Of a DNA stretch of 64,000 nucleotides, positions 36,616-46,774 are shown piece by piece (position 1 is the first letter of the stretch; each line of letters opens with the position of its first letter). A program made the translations under genes and the position numbers. The DNA is from Nocardia lijiangensis NBRC 108240 (GTDB lineage: Bacteria > Actinomycetota > Actinomycetes > Mycobacteriales > Mycobacteriaceae): positions 1 through 64,000 of the forward strand of contig NZ_BDBP01000001.1 of assembly GCF_001613045.1 (NCBI RefSeq). The letters are read 5' to 3'. The notes beneath the pieces are model-generated. The model was not told where the DNA came from. It saw only the letters and a list, made by a program, of their open reading frames with translations, and searched no databases.

Positions 36616-37683
36616 CCACCCTGGCACGGGGCGCCCGCGGGATCACGAGCGGCTCACCACCCGCGATCCCCATCGACAGCGCCCCGGCCTCTCCCCCTCG
36701 CGGCCTTCGTTTCTCGCCGGCCACCTCAGAGTCGCCCGCACTCGGCCCGCCGAACACAGCACCACCGTCACGCCGAAGGCGCCGCCCGCCCTGCGCATCC
36801 TGCTGATTCCGATCGAGCTCGTCTCGACCTTCATCCCGCGTTCATCCGCGCCGATAGTCCTCGCGGTGGACATGCAGGCCGACCCCTTCATAGGCCGTCC
36901 GGGGCGGCTCGGGCGTTGCCGCTAGAGCGGGTCGCCTGGGCAAGTGCCCGCGCACGAGACCGCGACGGCGCGAGGCGGGCACTCGACGCCCGTGGCCACG
37001 TGGAGCCCCCGCCCCACGATCCCGCTCGCTGCACCCAGACCGGGCCGCTATGCCGTTCAACCGAGCCACCGGGTCGTCACCCCTCACCAACCGTGCCCGG
37101 CGCACGCTCCGATCGCCGCACCGATGCAGACAACGGCTCGGCCGAACCGGCATCGTGACGATTCCGCAGACGAATCGCCACCGCACCACGCGGATCACAA
37201 TCCCCGCAGCACGCAACGCATGCCTATGGAACCCCGGCTCAGATCCCTCTACCTGATGAACAGCCCCCCGTTCCCGCCGATCCGCTGACGCTGCCCCCGC
37301 AGAGCCTTCGGAGGCACCGGAGAGGTTGCACCCGCGAGGCGTCGACTCCGCTGATGCTGCCCTCGCAGTGGTTCCACACGCCTCGCAGAGGCTGCATCAC
37401 CTGCGAGGCGTGAAAACGGCCTGCGAGGCCGAAGTCGAAGCCGCCGCGAGAGGGCAGTGAGGATCGTCATGGCTCGATCCGCATCTGCGCCGAGTCGACG
37501 GTCGCGGATCAGACCGCTGTCGAACCGCGCGAGACTGCCCGAAGTCACTCGACGCCCCAACCGATGCCGACCACCCACGAACCGAGACCGCCCGCGGGCA
37601 TGGGACTGGAATTGACGTCACAACACAGGCCCACCCCTCGAGGGATTCGAGGGTCGAGGACTCGACGCGACCGTCTCCACATT
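36616..37683. other. Non-coding stretch with inverted GCGAGGC repeats
   Basis: About 1.07 kb without a convincing gene. Open frames of 80-124 codons exist on both strands, but they are Arg/Pro/Thr-rich, lack ribosome-binding sites and overlap one another. Between 37330 and 37430 a GCGAGGC motif recurs four times; ACGCCTCGCAG (37378-37388) and CTGCGAGGCGT (37401-37411) form a perfect hairpin arm pair. Confidence 0.5.
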
Positions 37684-38210
37684 GGGCCCCAGGCCCAAGG
37701 CTCGAAGTGGAGACCCCCACGACCGGGACCCACCCACCAAGGCGCCCACCGTGGATCGCAGGCATCAGTGACGCCTCCACCCAATGGGCCACCCACCAAG
37801 GCACTCACGGGGCCGAGGACTCAATGCGGCCTCCCCTACAAGGGCCCCAGGCCCAAGGCCCGAAGTGGAGACCCTACAGACCAGGACCACCCACCAAGGC
37901 GTCCATCGTGGGTCGAAGACTCGTGCGACAACCTCACCGAACGGGACCACCCACCACGGCGCTCACTGTGGGTCGAAGACTCGAGCGACGACCCCTCACC
38001 GAAGAGGACCACCTACCAAAGCGCGACGCTGTTGGTCGGAAGACTCGAGCGACGACCCCTCACCGAAGAGGACCACCTACCAAGACGCGGCGCCGTGGGT
38101 CAGAAGACTCGAGTGACAACCCTCACCAAACGGGACAACCCACCAAAGGTGCCCACAGGGCCAAAGACTCAAAGTGACAACCCCCACGAAACGGGACCAC
38201 CCACCAAGGG
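37684..38210. repeat. Degenerate ~60-bp tandem repeats
   Basis: The string (C/T)ACCAA or CACCAC with flanking GGACCACCCACC recurs at 37735, 37794, 37892, 37952, 38014, 38078, 38141 and 38202, that is at 59-64 bp intervals except one gap of 98. Units share GTGGGTCGAAGACTCGAGCG and CCTCACCGAA. A separate 33-bp block beginning GGGCCCCAGGCCCAAGG occurs at 37684 and 37843 with one difference. Unit lengths are not multiples of three, so this is a minisatellite and not protein repeats. No CRISPR-like constant repeat length is seen. Confidence 0.8.
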
Positions 38211-38283
38211 GGGTCCGGGGGGCACCGCCCCGCCGGGCGGGGCGTGAGGGTCGCACCCCCACAAAACACTTGCGAAGCAAGAA

Positions 38284-38312
38284 AGGCCCATGCTCCTGAT
38301 GAGCATGGGCCT
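38284..38312 (-). terminator. Terminator of the tRNA-Gln/tRNA-Glu transcript
   Basis: A perfect 12-bp stem (38284-38295 with 38301-38312) and a 5-nt loop lie 11 bp past the 3' end of tRNA-Glu. Read on the reverse strand, the stem is followed by TTTCTTGC, a second small hairpin (CTTGC-TTC-GCAAG) and TGTTTTG, so it looks like a strong intrinsic terminator. Confidence 0.85.
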
Positions 38313-38322
38313 CCCACTTGCG

Positions 38323-38395
38323 TAGCCCCGACGGGATTCGAACCCGCGCTACCGCCTTGAGAGGGCGGCGTCCTAGGCCGCTAGACGACGGGGCC
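38323..38395 (-). tRNA. gltT: tRNA-Glu (CUC)
   Basis: 73 nt. The acceptor stem GGCCCCG pairs with CGGGGCU, with discriminator A. The anticodon arm is CCGCC-CUCUCAA-GGCGG with anticodon CUC, reading GAG, and the T-loop is GGTTCGAATCC. CCA is not encoded. It lies downstream of gltX and tRNA-Gln on the same strand. Confidence 0.97.
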
Positions 38396-38544
38396 AGGAC
38401 TGATCACTCACGTTCTCAGTGATCTCCGGTTGATCTTTCGATCTTTGGAAGCTCGGTTAGTTTAGCTGACCGAAGCTCGGCGACCAAATCGCCGGATGCT
38501 GAACCACTTTCGGTCGCGAACCGAGAGACGTACAACATTCTCCG

Positions 38545-38616
38545 CTGGGGTACCAGGACTCGAACCTAGAATGGCTGAACCAGAATCAGCTGTGTTGCCA
38601 ATTACACCATACCCCA
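38545..38616 (-). tRNA. glnU: tRNA-Gln (CUG)
   Basis: 72 nt. The acceptor stem UGGGGUA pairs with UACCCCA, with discriminator G. The anticodon arm is GCUGA-UUCUGGU-UCAGC with anticodon CUG, reading CAG, and the T-loop is GGTTCGAGTCC. In these bacteria Gln-tRNA is made by charging with Glu and then amidation, so the position next to gltX is meaningful. Confidence 0.97.
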
Positions 38617-38872
38617 GTGACCAGTTCTCTCGACCCCGCTGTCTGGCTGACCTCGGGGCCGCGTTCCGGCCGAGAAAGAGATTACCAAACCTCTACCGGT
38701 AAACTACAAATCGCCTGGTCAAAGCCCTGTTTTCGGCCGAAATCAGGGTTCGCGGGGCGGCTCGCGCACGTCGAGCGAACCGGTGCCGGCGCCCTCACCC
38801 CGGCGCGGTCGGGCCGCCGGACGAACGTCCGTCGACAGCCCGCGCACGCCGGGGCGAAGACCCGGGGTAGGC

Positions 38873-40348
38873 CTACTCCGCGGCGGGCGACCACTCCCGC
38901 GCCGCACGCAACCGCGCCATCGTCGTCTCGCGGCCGAGCAGTTCCAGCGACTCGTACAGCGGCGGGCTGATGTGCGAACCGGTCACCGCGACGCGCACCG
39001 GCGCGAATGCCTTGCGCGGTTTGAGCCCCAGATCATCGATCAGCGCGGTTTTCAGCGCCTCCTCGATAGCGGAGGTGGTCCAGGACGCCAAAGGCTCCAG
39101 CGCGGCGATTGCGGCGTCGAGCACCGGTACGGCGTCCGCTCCGAGATTCTTGGCGCCCGCCGCCGGATCAATGGCGAACTCTTCCGCGGGTGCGAACAAG
39201 AATCGCAAGAGATCCCAGGCATCGGCCAGCACCACGATTCTGGTCTGCACCAATTCCGCCGCCGCGGCGAACATCTTCTCGTCCACCTCGGCGCCGATGT
39301 GACCGTGTTCGGTGAGAAACTCGCGCAGCCTGCCTGCGAAATCGCCCGGTGTCAGCAATCGGATGTGCTCCGCGTTCAGCGCATCGGCCTTCTTCTGATC
39401 GAAACGCGCCGGATTCGAATTCACTTTCGATACGTCGAAGGCCGCAACCATCTCGGCCATAGAGAACACATCGTGATCGTCGGCGATGCTCCAACCGAGT
39501 AACGCCAGGTAATTCAGCAAACCCTCGGGGATGAATCCGCGGTCACGGTGAGCGAACAGATTCGACTCCGGATCACGCTTGGACAACTTCTTGTTGCCCT
39601 GCCCCATGACGAACGGGAGGTGACCGAACTCCGGCGTGAACTCCGCGACCCCGATCCGCTGCAGCGCGGCATACAGCGCGAGCTGACGCGGTGTGGAGGA
39701 GAGCAGATCCTCGCCGCGCAGCACGTGGGTGATCTTCATCGAGGCGTCGTCGACCGGGTTGACCAGCGTATAGAGCGGGTCGCCATTACCGCGGGTGAGG
39801 GCGAAGTCGGGCACCGAGCCCGCCTTGAAGGTGGTCTCGCCACGCACCAGATCGTGCCAGGTGAGGTCCTCGTCGGGCATGCGCAGGCGGATCACCGGCT
39901 GCCTGCCCTCGGCGCGGTAGCCCGCGAGGGCCTCGGGGCTCGGATCGCGGTCGAAGTTGTCGTAGCCGAGCTTGGGGTCGCGGCCCGCCGCGCGATGGCG
40001 CGCCTCGACTTCGTCGGGCGTGGAGAAGGATTCGTACGCCTCGCCTGCCTCCAGCAGCTTGCGCACCACATCCAGATGCAGCTCCCGCCGTTCCGACTGG
40101 CGGTAGGGCCCGTAGGGGCCGCCGACCTCGGGACCCTCGTCCCAGGTCAGCCCGAGCCAGCGCAGCGCGTCGAGGATCGCGCGATAGGACTCCTCGGAAT
40201 CGCGTGCCGCGTCGGTGTCTTCGATGCGGAAGACGAAGGTGCCGCCGGTGTGGCGGGCGTACGCCCAGTTGAACAGCGCCGTCCGGATCAGGCCGACGTG
40301 CGGTGTACCGGTGGGTGACGGGCAGAATCGGACCCGTACTTCAGTCAT
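38873..40348 (-). CDS. gltX: Glutamyl-tRNA synthetase
   Basis: 491 residues, a class-I synthetase. It charges tRNA-Glu and, being non-discriminating in this order, probably also tRNA-Gln; both tRNA genes lie just downstream. [20 protein letters not shown] carries the HIGH-equivalent (HVGL), and [10 protein letters not shown] is the KMSKS-equivalent. The C-terminal helical cage domain is complete. The ATG at 40348 gives the family start MTEVRVRF. Confidence 0.97.
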   Translation of the reverse strand: MTEVRVRFCPSPTGTPHVGLIRTALFNWAYARHTGGTFVFRIEDTDAARDSEESYRAILDALRWLGLTWDEGPEVGGPYGPYRQSERRELHLDVVRKLLEAGEAYESFSTPDEVEARHRAAGRDPKLGYDNFDRDPSPEALAGYRAEGRQPVIRLRMPDEDLTWHDLVRGETTFKAGSVPDFALTRGNGDPLYTLVNPVDDASMKITHVLRGEDLLSSTPRQLALYAALQRIGVAEFTPEFGHLPFVMGQGNKKLSKRDPESNLFAHRDRGFIPEGLLNYLALLGWSIADDHDVFSMAEMVAAFDVSKVNSNPARFDQKKADALNAEHIRLLTPGDFAGRLREFLTEHGHIGAEVDEKMFAAAAELVQTRIVVLADAWDLLRFLFAPAEEFAIDPAAGAKNLGADAVPVLDAAIAALEPLASWTTSAIEEALKTALIDDLGLKPRKAFAPVRVAVTGSHISPPLYESLELLGRETTMARLRAAREWSPAAE

Positions 40349-40361
40349 GGCTCTCTTTCGA

Positions 40362-41162
40362 TCAGCGTTTGGCGGCAACGGGATTGGTGAGGGTTCCGAT
40401 GCCCTCGACGGTGACGGACACCTGCTGCCCGTTCTGGACGGGGCCGACGCCCTCCGGCGTTCCGGTCAGGATCACGTCGCCGGGAAGCAGCGTCATGACC
40501 GTGCTCACCCATTCGATCAGCTTCGGAATGTCGTGCAGCAGCAGCGAAGTGCGGCTGCGCTGGCGGACCTCGCCGTCGAGTTCGGTGACGATCTCCAGAT
40601 CCGAAGGGTCCAGCGAGGTTTCGATCCACGGGCCGAGCGGGCAGAAGGTGTCGTAGCCCTTGGCGCGCGTCCACTGGCCGTCCTGACGCTGCTGATCGCG
40701 GGCGGTGACGTCGTTGGCGACGGTGTAGCCCAGGATCACGTCCTTGGCACGGGCGGCGGGCACGTCCTTGCACGGGCGGCCGATGACGATGGCGAGTTCA
40801 CCCTCGTACTCGACCTGAGAGGAGCTGGGCGGCAAGATGATCGGGGCGTTCGGCCCGACGATGGCGGTGCTCGGCTTCATGAAGATCACCGGCTCCTCCG
40901 GTGCGGGGCCACCCATCTCCGCGGCGTGTGCGGCGTAGTTCTTTCCGACACACACCACCTTGCTGGCCAGGATCGGCGCGAGCAGGCGGACGTCGGCCAG
41001 CGGCCAGCTCCGCCCGGTGAACGTCGGCGTACCGAACGGGTGTTCCGCGATCTCCTTCGCGGTCCACGATCCCGCACTGCTCTCGCCCGCGAGGTCGCTT
41101 CCCTCCCCTTCGATGCTGACGAACGCGACCCCATCGGGACTGGCAACTCGACCTAGACGCAT
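40362..41162 (-). CDS. Fumarylacetoacetate hydrolase family protein
   Basis: 266 residues. The FAH C-terminal fold has [51 protein letters not shown] (metal-binding Glu pair) and [14 protein letters not shown] (Asp). These enzymes cleave C-C bonds in 2,4-dioxo acids or decarboxylate oxaloacetate. The orthologue at this place in M. tuberculosis is Rv2993c. The exact substrate cannot be told. It lies 13 bp upstream of gltX on the same strand and probably shares its promoter. Confidence 0.92.
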   Translation of the reverse strand: MRLGRVASPDGVAFVSIEGEGSDLAGESSAGSWTAKEIAEHPFGTPTFTGRSWPLADVRLLAPILASKVVCVGKNYAAHAAEMGGPAPEEPVIFMKPSTAIVGPNAPIILPPSSSQVEYEGELAIVIGRPCKDVPAARAKDVILGYTVANDVTARDQQRQDGQWTRAKGYDTFCPLGPWIETSLDPSDLEIVTELDGEVRQRSRTSLLLHDIPKLIEWVSTVMTLLPGDVILTGTPEGVGPVQNGQQVSVTVEGIGTLTNPVAAKR

Positions 41163-41461
41163 CCCCGGAGTCTATCGACCGGCGTCGACCTGCTCGAACG
41201 CACCCGACCGAGCGGTCCGATCAACGTGCGTGTCCGACCGCTTCGGCACGAGATCGCGGCGGATTTCACCGCGGGCGCGACCAGGACATCGAGTGTGAGT
41301 TTCGACTCGCTCGCGCACCGTCAGCGCCGGTCGCGCGGCGGCGCAAGCACGCGCGCCGACTCTCCGAGGGCGCAATCGGCTTGCCGCCCGGTGTAACCTA
41401 ACCCTCGATGTTCATTCAGTGAGACTTGAGTTCCATATTTTGAGATTCGAGGTGGGGCCCC

Positions 41462-42643
41462 ATGGCGACCGTGACAGAGATCGACGCGGCACGACGGTGG
41501 TCCATGCTCGCTCTCGGCGTCTTCGCGCAGGCATCGAGCGCGGTGTTCGTCCACGGGACGCCCTTCCTCCTGCCCGCGCTGACGGCGCGCGGAATGTCCT
41601 TGCCCACAGCGGGTCTGCTGGTGGCGATGCCCACCGTCGGACTGGTCTGCACGCTGATCGCGTGGGGCTACGTGGTGGACCGCATCGGCGAGCGGAAAGT
41701 GTTGGTCGGCGGACCGCTGGTGATGTTCGCCGCGGGCGCCGCGGCGGCCGCCACCACGCACGACATCGCACTGGGCGCATTGCTGTTCCTCGGCGGCGCG
41801 GGCGCGGCCAGCACCAATGGCGCCAGCGGTCGCGTCATCGTCGGCTGGTTCCCGCCGGAACGGCGTGGGCTGGCCATGGGCATCCGGCAGACCGCGCAAC
41901 CCCTCGGTGTCGGCGTCGGCGCGCTGGCGGTGCCCGCCGTCGCTGCGGCGCACGGCATTTCGACCGCGATCCTGGTGCCCGCGATCATGGCGGGCATCGC
42001 GGCCGTGGCCTGTTACTTGGGCATCATCGATCCGCCGCGACCGGAGGGCAAGGGAGCCGACCGCGCCAACCCGTATCGCGGCGACGGCACGCTGTGGCGC
42101 ATCCACGCCGTATCCGTGCTGCTGTGCGTGCCTCAGGGCGTGGTGTGGACCTTCGCGCTGCTGTGGCTGCACCGCGACATCGGGTGGTCGCTGGCCGCCG
42201 CGGGCGCGCTGGTGACGGCGACCCAGATCCTCGGCGCATTCGGCCGCATCGGCGCCGGCGCCTGGTCCGACCGCGTCGGAAGCCGACTGGGCCCCCTGCG
42301 GACGGTGGCCATTACGGCGGTGTTGGCCATGGGGGCGCTGGGCCTGACGGCGTGGACGCAGTGGTGGTGGGCCGCCATCCCGCTGTTGATCGCCGCCTCG
42401 GTGATCACGGTGTCGGACAACGGACTTGCCTTCACCGCGGTCGCCGAAATCGCTGGCCCCTATTGGAGCGGGCGCGGTCTCGGTATTCAGAACACCGGCC
42501 AGAACCTCGCGATGGCCGCCATCCCACCGGTTTTCGGCGCCCTGATCACGATCGGCGGCTTCCCCGCCGCCTACCTGGCAGCCGCGGCGCTGGCCACCGC
42601 CGCCATCCCGCTGGTCCCCACGGACCACCGAGCCCCGCGCTGA
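41462..42643 (+). CDS. MFS transporter, 12 TM
   Basis: 393 residues with about twelve hydrophobic helices. VDRIGERKVLVGG is the motif-A-like loop between TM2 and TM3, and GWFPPERRGLAMGIRQTAQPLG is typical of the nitrate/sugar-like or CynX-type MFS families. It corresponds in position to Rv2994. The substrate is unknown. It begins after a ~300-bp gap from the FAH gene, on the opposite strand. Confidence 0.88.
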   Translation: MATVTEIDAARRWSMLALGVFAQASSAVFVHGTPFLLPALTARGMSLPTAGLLVAMPTVGLVCTLIAWGYVVDRIGERKVLVGGPLVMFAAGAAAAATTHDIALGALLFLGGAGAASTNGASGRVIVGWFPPERRGLAMGIRQTAQPLGVGVGALAVPAVAAAHGISTAILVPAIMAGIAAVACYLGIIDPPRPEGKGADRANPYRGDGTLWRIHAVSVLLCVPQGVVWTFALLWLHRDIGWSLAAAGALVTATQILGAFGRIGAGAWSDRVGSRLGPLRTVAITAVLAMGALGLTAWTQWWWAAIPLLIAASVITVSDNGLAFTAVAEIAGPYWSGRGLGIQNTGQNLAMAAIPPVFGALITIGGFPAAYLAAAALATAAIPLVPTDHRAPR

Positions 42644-42815
42644 TCCGCTCACCTGCGCGGCCGAACGCTGAAACGGCGACACGAAAACGCACGTCCCCGC
42701 GTCGAATCCGGTGCAGCGCATCGAGCGTCATCCACGCTACGCACCGAACGCGATACCCAACGCACATCGACGCCCAGGATCGCCCTAGCCGCAATCGGTT
42801 GCGCCAGTGGGAGGC

Positions 42816-43415
42816 TCACACGTCGAGCAGCGTTGCCGGATCGACGCTGACACGAAAGTGGTTGTGGTGGCCGATGTTCGCGCGCAAGGTCGAGCCGGGG
42901 CCGACAGGCGGGTCGGCGCGGTAGATGTCGCCGTCGAGGACGAGCGGGTGGATGCGCACGTGCGGATGGTGTTCGACGATCCAGTACTGGGGGATACCGA
43001 CGGCCGCGTACTCCCGGACCTTTCGCACCCGGTCGGTGCGCTCGCTGCCGGTGCCGGGCGCGATGACCTCCACGGCCAGGTGCACTTCGGAGCCGGGCAG
43101 CAGCCGGGGCGGGTCGGCGACGATGGCCGAGCGCACCACCTCGCGGGGCACCACGACGATATCGGGCTTGCGGACGCCGCTCGACGTGCTCACCTCCCAG
43201 CCGCCGCCGAGACAGACGTGCACCGCCATGTCGGCGGCGACGTCGAGGAAACGCGCGAGCCGCTGCGCCACGTGATTGTGCCGTGCGCCGCGGACGACCT
43301 CGATCAGCCAGCCGTCCTCCAGCTCGAAACCCTTGCCGTCTTCCGGCAGCGCGTGGAGGTCCCGGATCGTGTAGGGGCCCGGCTGCGGCCGCCGTCTCGC
43401 CTGTCGCCCGGTCAC
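42816..43415 (-). CDS. Uma2 family (PD-(D/E)xK nuclease-like) protein
   Basis: 199 residues. The Uma2/DUF820 fold shows YTIRDLHALPEDGKGFELEDGWL at the N-terminus, RKPDIVVVP (Asp), HLAVEVIAPGTGSERTDR (Glu and the following basic helix) and GIPQYWIVE at the C-terminus. Uma2 proteins are restriction-endonuclease-like and very common in cyanobacteria and actinobacteria; their biological role is not settled. The GTG start at 43415 follows GGGAGG. This gene has no counterpart at this place in the conserved mycobacterial block, so it looks like an insertion between the MFS gene and leuB. Confidence 0.85.
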   Translation of the reverse strand: MTGRQARRRPQPGPYTIRDLHALPEDGKGFELEDGWLIEVVRGARHNHVAQRLARFLDVAADMAVHVCLGGGWEVSTSSGVRKPDIVVVPREVVRSAIVADPPRLLPGSEVHLAVEVIAPGTGSERTDRVRKVREYAAVGIPQYWIVEHHPHVRIHPLVLDGDIYRADPPVGPGSTLRANIGHHNHFRVSVDPATLLDV

Positions 43416-43463
43416 CCGACCTCCCTGGTTCGCACTCGCCCCGAGGATAGCCAGTACGGACGA

Positions 43464-43498
43464 CGAAGCCCCGCACCCGAGACGGGCGCGAGGCTTCG
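43464..43498 (-). terminator. Terminator downstream of leuB
   Basis: 15-nt arms (43464-43478 and 43484-43498) pair except at two positions and close a GAGAC loop. The hairpin begins 11 bp after the leuB stop on the reverse strand. Confidence 0.65.
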
Positions 43499-43509
43499 CG
43501 AACGATCGC

Positions 43510-44517
43510 TCAGACCGCGGCGGCGATGCGGTCGCCGACCTCCACCGTGGAGGAGGCACCGGACCGCTCGGCCAGGTCCTTGGCGACGGCGGCCTCGATC
43601 CGGGCGGCGCCCTCGGCGTTGCCGAGGTGGTTGAGCAGCAGCGACACCGACAGGATCGCCGCGGTCGGGTCGGCCTTCGACTGGCCCGCGATGTCGGGAG
43701 CACTGCCGTGCACCGGCTCGAACATGCTCGGGTTGGTGCCGGAGGCATCGATGTTGCCGCTGGCGGCCAGGCCGATGCCGCCGCTGACCGCGGCCGCGAG
43801 GTCGGTGATGATGTCGCCGAACAGGTTGTCGGTGACGATCACGTCGAAGCGGCCGGGATCGTTGACCATGTGGATGGTCGCCGCGTCGATGTGCTGGTAG
43901 GCGGTGGTGACCTCGGGGAACTCCGCGGCGACCTCGTCGACCGTGCGCTGCCACAGCGATCCGGCGAAGGTCAGCACGTTGTTCTTGTGCACGAGGGTGA
44001 GGTGCTTGCGGCGGGCCTGCGCCTTGGCGAAGGCGTAGCGCACCACGCGCTCGATGCCGAAGCGTGTGTTGGTGCTCACCTCGGTGGCGACCTCGTGCGG
44101 GGTCTCGACGCGGATCGCACCGCCGGTGCCGGTGTACGGGCCCTCGGTGCCCTCGCGCACCACGACGAAGTCGATGTCGGGGTTGCCCGCCAGCGGGCTG
44201 GTGACGCCGGGGAACAGCTTCGAGGGGCGCAGGTTCACGTGGTGGTCCAGCGCGAACCGGGTGCGCAGCAGCAGACCGCGCTCGAGCACACCGCTGGGCA
44301 CCGACGGGTCGCCGATCGCGCCGAGCAGGATGGCGTCGTGCTGCTTCAGTTCCGGCAGCACCGAGTCGGGCAGGATCTCGCCGGTCGCGTGGTAGCGCTT
44401 GGCGCCCAGGTCGTACTCGGTCTTCTCGACTCCGGGGACGACGACGTCCAGCACCTTGAGCGCCTCGGCGATGACCTCGGGCCCGATACCGTCACCGGGG
44501 ATGACAGCAAGCTTCAT
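43510..44517 (-). CDS. leuB: 3-Isopropylmalate dehydrogenase
   Basis: 335 residues. LeuB oxidises and decarboxylates 3-isopropylmalate with NAD+ in leucine synthesis. Signatures are [79 protein letters not shown] (metal-binding Asp) and [19 protein letters not shown]. It is separate from leuCD in this genome and lies downstream of serA on the same strand, as in M. tuberculosis. The frame is open to 44700, but the family start is at 44517. Confidence 0.97.
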   Translation of the reverse strand: MKLAVIPGDGIGPEVIAEALKVLDVVVPGVEKTEYDLGAKRYHATGEILPDSVLPELKQHDAILLGAIGDPSVPSGVLERGLLLRTRFALDHHVNLRPSKLFPGVTSPLAGNPDIDFVVVREGTEGPYTGTGGAIRVETPHEVATEVSTNTRFGIERVVRYAFAKAQARRKHLTLVHKNNVLTFAGSLWQRTVDEVAAEFPEVTTAYQHIDAATIHMVNDPGRFDVIVTDNLFGDIITDLAAAVSGGIGLAASGNIDASGTNPSMFEPVHGSAPDIAGQSKADPTAAILSVSLLLNHLGNAEGAARIEAAVAKDLAERSGASSTVEVGDRIAAAV

Positions 44518-44719
44518 GACAACTCCGTTCAGTCTTCGACCGGATCCGGCCGGGCGCTCGGCGAGCAACGACACGGTACTAGGTTCCCCGCCGTGTCCGG
44601 CCAACCGGGCGGGGCCGCTTCCGAGCTCCCGACGCCACGCCGGGAACATGCGGCGCGCCGCCACCCTGCGGTGACGGCGCGCGGCACGGTCTTGCTCCAC
44701 GCCCGGGGGCGTGCGTGGA

Positions 44720-46333
44720 TCAGAACAGGTCGACCAGCGCGATCTTGCCCGCGCCGACCGCCTCGGCGATGGCGTTCTGCACGTCGGCGGACACTTCCTT
44801 GTTGACGCGCAGGATGACCGTGGCGCCTTCCTTGTTCACGTCCTGGCTCAGCTGCGCGGCCAGGATGTCGACGTCGGCCTCGCCCAGCTTGGTGCCGATC
44901 TTGCCCAGCGCGCCCGGCCGGTCGTCGTAGTTCAGCACGGCCAGGTTCAGGCCCTCGGCGCGCATGTCGTAGTTGCGGCCGTTGATGTTGACGATCTTCT
45001 GCACCAGCTGCGGCTCGGTGAGAGTGCCCGCGACGTTCAGGGTGCGGCCGTCGCCGAACACGGCGCGCACGTCGACGACGCTGCGGTGGCTCGGGCTCTC
45101 CGACGCGGTGGTGACCTCGGCGGTGATGCCGCGGTCCTTGGCGAGCGCGGGAGCGTTGACGAAGGTCACCGCCGGGCCCTGCCCGTCGGCCTCGGCCAGC
45201 GCCGAGAAGATGCCGCGCAGCGCCGCAAGCTCCAGCACCGCGACATCTTCGGAGGCGAGCTCGCCGCGCACCTGCACCTCGATGCTGACGGGCAGCTCGT
45301 CGGACAGCGCGCCGATCAGCGCGCCCTGCTTGCGCACGATCTCCAGCCACGGGGCGACCTCTTCGCCGACGGTGCCGCCGGTGACGTTCACCGCGCCCGG
45401 CACGAACTCGCCGGCCAGGGCGAGCAGCACCGACTTGGCGACATCGGTGCCGGCGCGGTCCTGCGCCTCGGAGGTGGACGCGCCGAGGTGCGGGGTGACG
45501 ACGACCTGCGGGAGGTCGAACAGCGGGCTGTCGGTGCAGGGCTCGGTGTCGAACACGTCGAGGCCCGCGCCGCGCACGTGGCCGGACTTGATCGCGTCGG
45601 CCAGCGCGGCCTCGTCGATCAGACCACCGCGCGCGGCGTTGACGATGATGACGCCCGGCTTGGTGAGGGCGAGCTTCTCCTTGCTCAGCAGGCCCTTCGT
45701 CTCCGGGGTCTTGGGCAGGTGCACCGAGATCAGGTCGGCGCGCTGCAGCAGCTCGTCCAGGGTGACCAGCTCGATGCCGAGCTGGGCGGCACGGGCCGGG
45801 GAGACGTAGGGGTCGTACGCGATGATCTTGGTCTCGAACGCGGCGAGGCGCGCGGCGAACAGCTGGCCGATGCGGCCGAGGCCGACGACGCCGACCGTCT
45901 TGTCGAAGATCTCGACGCCGTTGAACTTGCTGCGCTGCCAGGTGCGCTCGCGCAGGGTCGCGTCGGCGGCGGGGACCTGGCGGGCCGCGGCGAGCAGCAG
46001 GGTGACCGCGTGCTCGGCGGCGGTGTGGATGTTGGAGGTCGGCGCGTTGACGACCATGACGCCGCGCTCGGTGGCCGCGGGCACGTCGACGTTGTCGAGG
46101 CCGACGCCGGCGCGGGCGACGATCTTCAGGTTCTTGCCTGCCTCGAGCACCTCGGCGTCGACGGTGGTGGCAGAGCGCACGAGCAGCGCGTCGGCCGCAG
46201 GGACCGCGGCGAGCAGGGCCGGGCGGTCGGGGCCGTCGACCCAGCGAACCTCGACACCGTCACCGAGCGCGTCGACGGTCGACTGGGCGAGCTTGTCGGC
46301 GATCAGAACAACAGGACGGCCTGTTTGGCTCAC
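44720..46333 (-). CDS. serA: D-3-phosphoglycerate dehydrogenase
   Basis: 537 residues, the long type-1 form of actinobacteria. It oxidises 3-phosphoglycerate in the first step of serine synthesis. A 2-hydroxyacid dehydrogenase core covers residues ~1-310: [37 protein letters not shown] (NAD site), [14 protein letters not shown] (Arg) and [12 protein letters not shown] (His). A ~130-residue ASB domain and a C-terminal ACT domain ([19 protein letters not shown]) follow, the latter binding serine for feedback control. A GTG start follows AGGAG by 9 nt. Confidence 0.97.
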   Translation of the reverse strand: MSQTGRPVVLIADKLAQSTVDALGDGVEVRWVDGPDRPALLAAVPAADALLVRSATTVDAEVLEAGKNLKIVARAGVGLDNVDVPAATERGVMVVNAPTSNIHTAAEHAVTLLLAAARQVPAADATLRERTWQRSKFNGVEIFDKTVGVVGLGRIGQLFAARLAAFETKIIAYDPYVSPARAAQLGIELVTLDELLQRADLISVHLPKTPETKGLLSKEKLALTKPGVIIVNAARGGLIDEAALADAIKSGHVRGAGLDVFDTEPCTDSPLFDLPQVVVTPHLGASTSEAQDRAGTDVAKSVLLALAGEFVPGAVNVTGGTVGEEVAPWLEIVRKQGALIGALSDELPVSIEVQVRGELASEDVAVLELAALRGIFSALAEADGQGPAVTFVNAPALAKDRGITAEVTTASESPSHRSVVDVRAVFGDGRTLNVAGTLTEPQLVQKIVNINGRNYDMRAEGLNLAVLNYDDRPGALGKIGTKLGEADVDILAAQLSQDVNKEGATVILRVNKEVSADVQNAIAEAVGAGKIALVDLF

Positions 46334-46654
46334 TGTGGGTTACTCCTGGGGAAATGGGGGTCGGCAGTTACCGCCGACCAGCTTAGTGGTCGATGATTCG
46401 TTCGGCTGTACCACCCGGTAGGCGGCTGCCGTCAGTGTGCGGGTGGCGCGGCGGGCTGCCGGGCGGCCGAGAACGAATACCGGTCTGCCGCAACGCAGCC
46501 GGGCCCGCGTCGGTGTGGCCTCGCTCGTCCCGCGCGAAACGGGCGACCTTCGGGAACGCGAGAAGGCCCCGCACCGAGGGGGTGCGGGGCCTTCTCATGG
46601 CCGCGCCGATCAGACGGCACGGACCCGATCGAGATGCTCGATCGCGGAGTCGAA
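46334..46654. other. Intergenic stretch upstream of serA
   Basis: About 320 bp between the serA start and the stop of the small peptide gene. It holds the peptide gene's terminator (46561-46595) and presumably the serA promoter. No other gene is supported; open frames on the plus strand here only run antisense to the peptide gene. Confidence 0.5.
46561..46595 (-). terminator. Terminator of the small peptide gene
   Basis: A perfect 15-bp stem (46561-46575 with 46581-46595; 16 bp with the flanking G-C pair) and a 5-nt loop lie ~60 bp past the stop of the 39-codon gene on the reverse strand. It ends CCTTCTC in that direction. Confidence 0.75.
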
Positions 46655-46774
46655 TCAGCGGCCGCCGAAGGATCCCGTCCACAGGGTGTTCAGCACACCG
46701 CTCAGCGCGGCACCGAGGGTGTTGAACAGGCCGTCGATGGCAGCACTACCGGTGTCGATGATAACGGGGATCAT
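46655..46774 (-). CDS. 39-residue amphipathic peptide (unrecognised family)
   Basis: A 39-codon frame from ATG (46774) to TGA. AGAGGAA lies 6 nt upstream of the ATG, and a strong hairpin ends the unit, so it looks like a complete small gene. The peptide starts MIPVIIDTGSAAIDG, has a central hydrophobic/polar alternating segment with two near-repeats (LFNTLGAALSG and VLNTLWTG) and ends in a Gly-rich GSFGGR. There is no signal peptide and no Cys. Size and amphipathic character recall the mycolate-linked pore peptides PorA/PorH of Corynebacterium and phenol-soluble-modulin-like peptides, but no clear sequence match is visible. Function unknown. Confidence 0.6.
   Translation of the reverse strand: MIPVIIDTGSAAIDGLFNTLGAALSGVLNTLWTGSFGGR

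Noticed and set aside
37735..38207. CRISPR array
   Set aside because: Repeats are degenerate along the whole unit, with no constant 25-40 bp repeat and unique spacers, and no cas genes are nearby.
37564..38247. 227-codon open frame with protein-like repeats
   Set aside because: The ~60-bp units are not multiples of three and shift between frames; no ribosome-binding site; treated as a DNA minisatellite.
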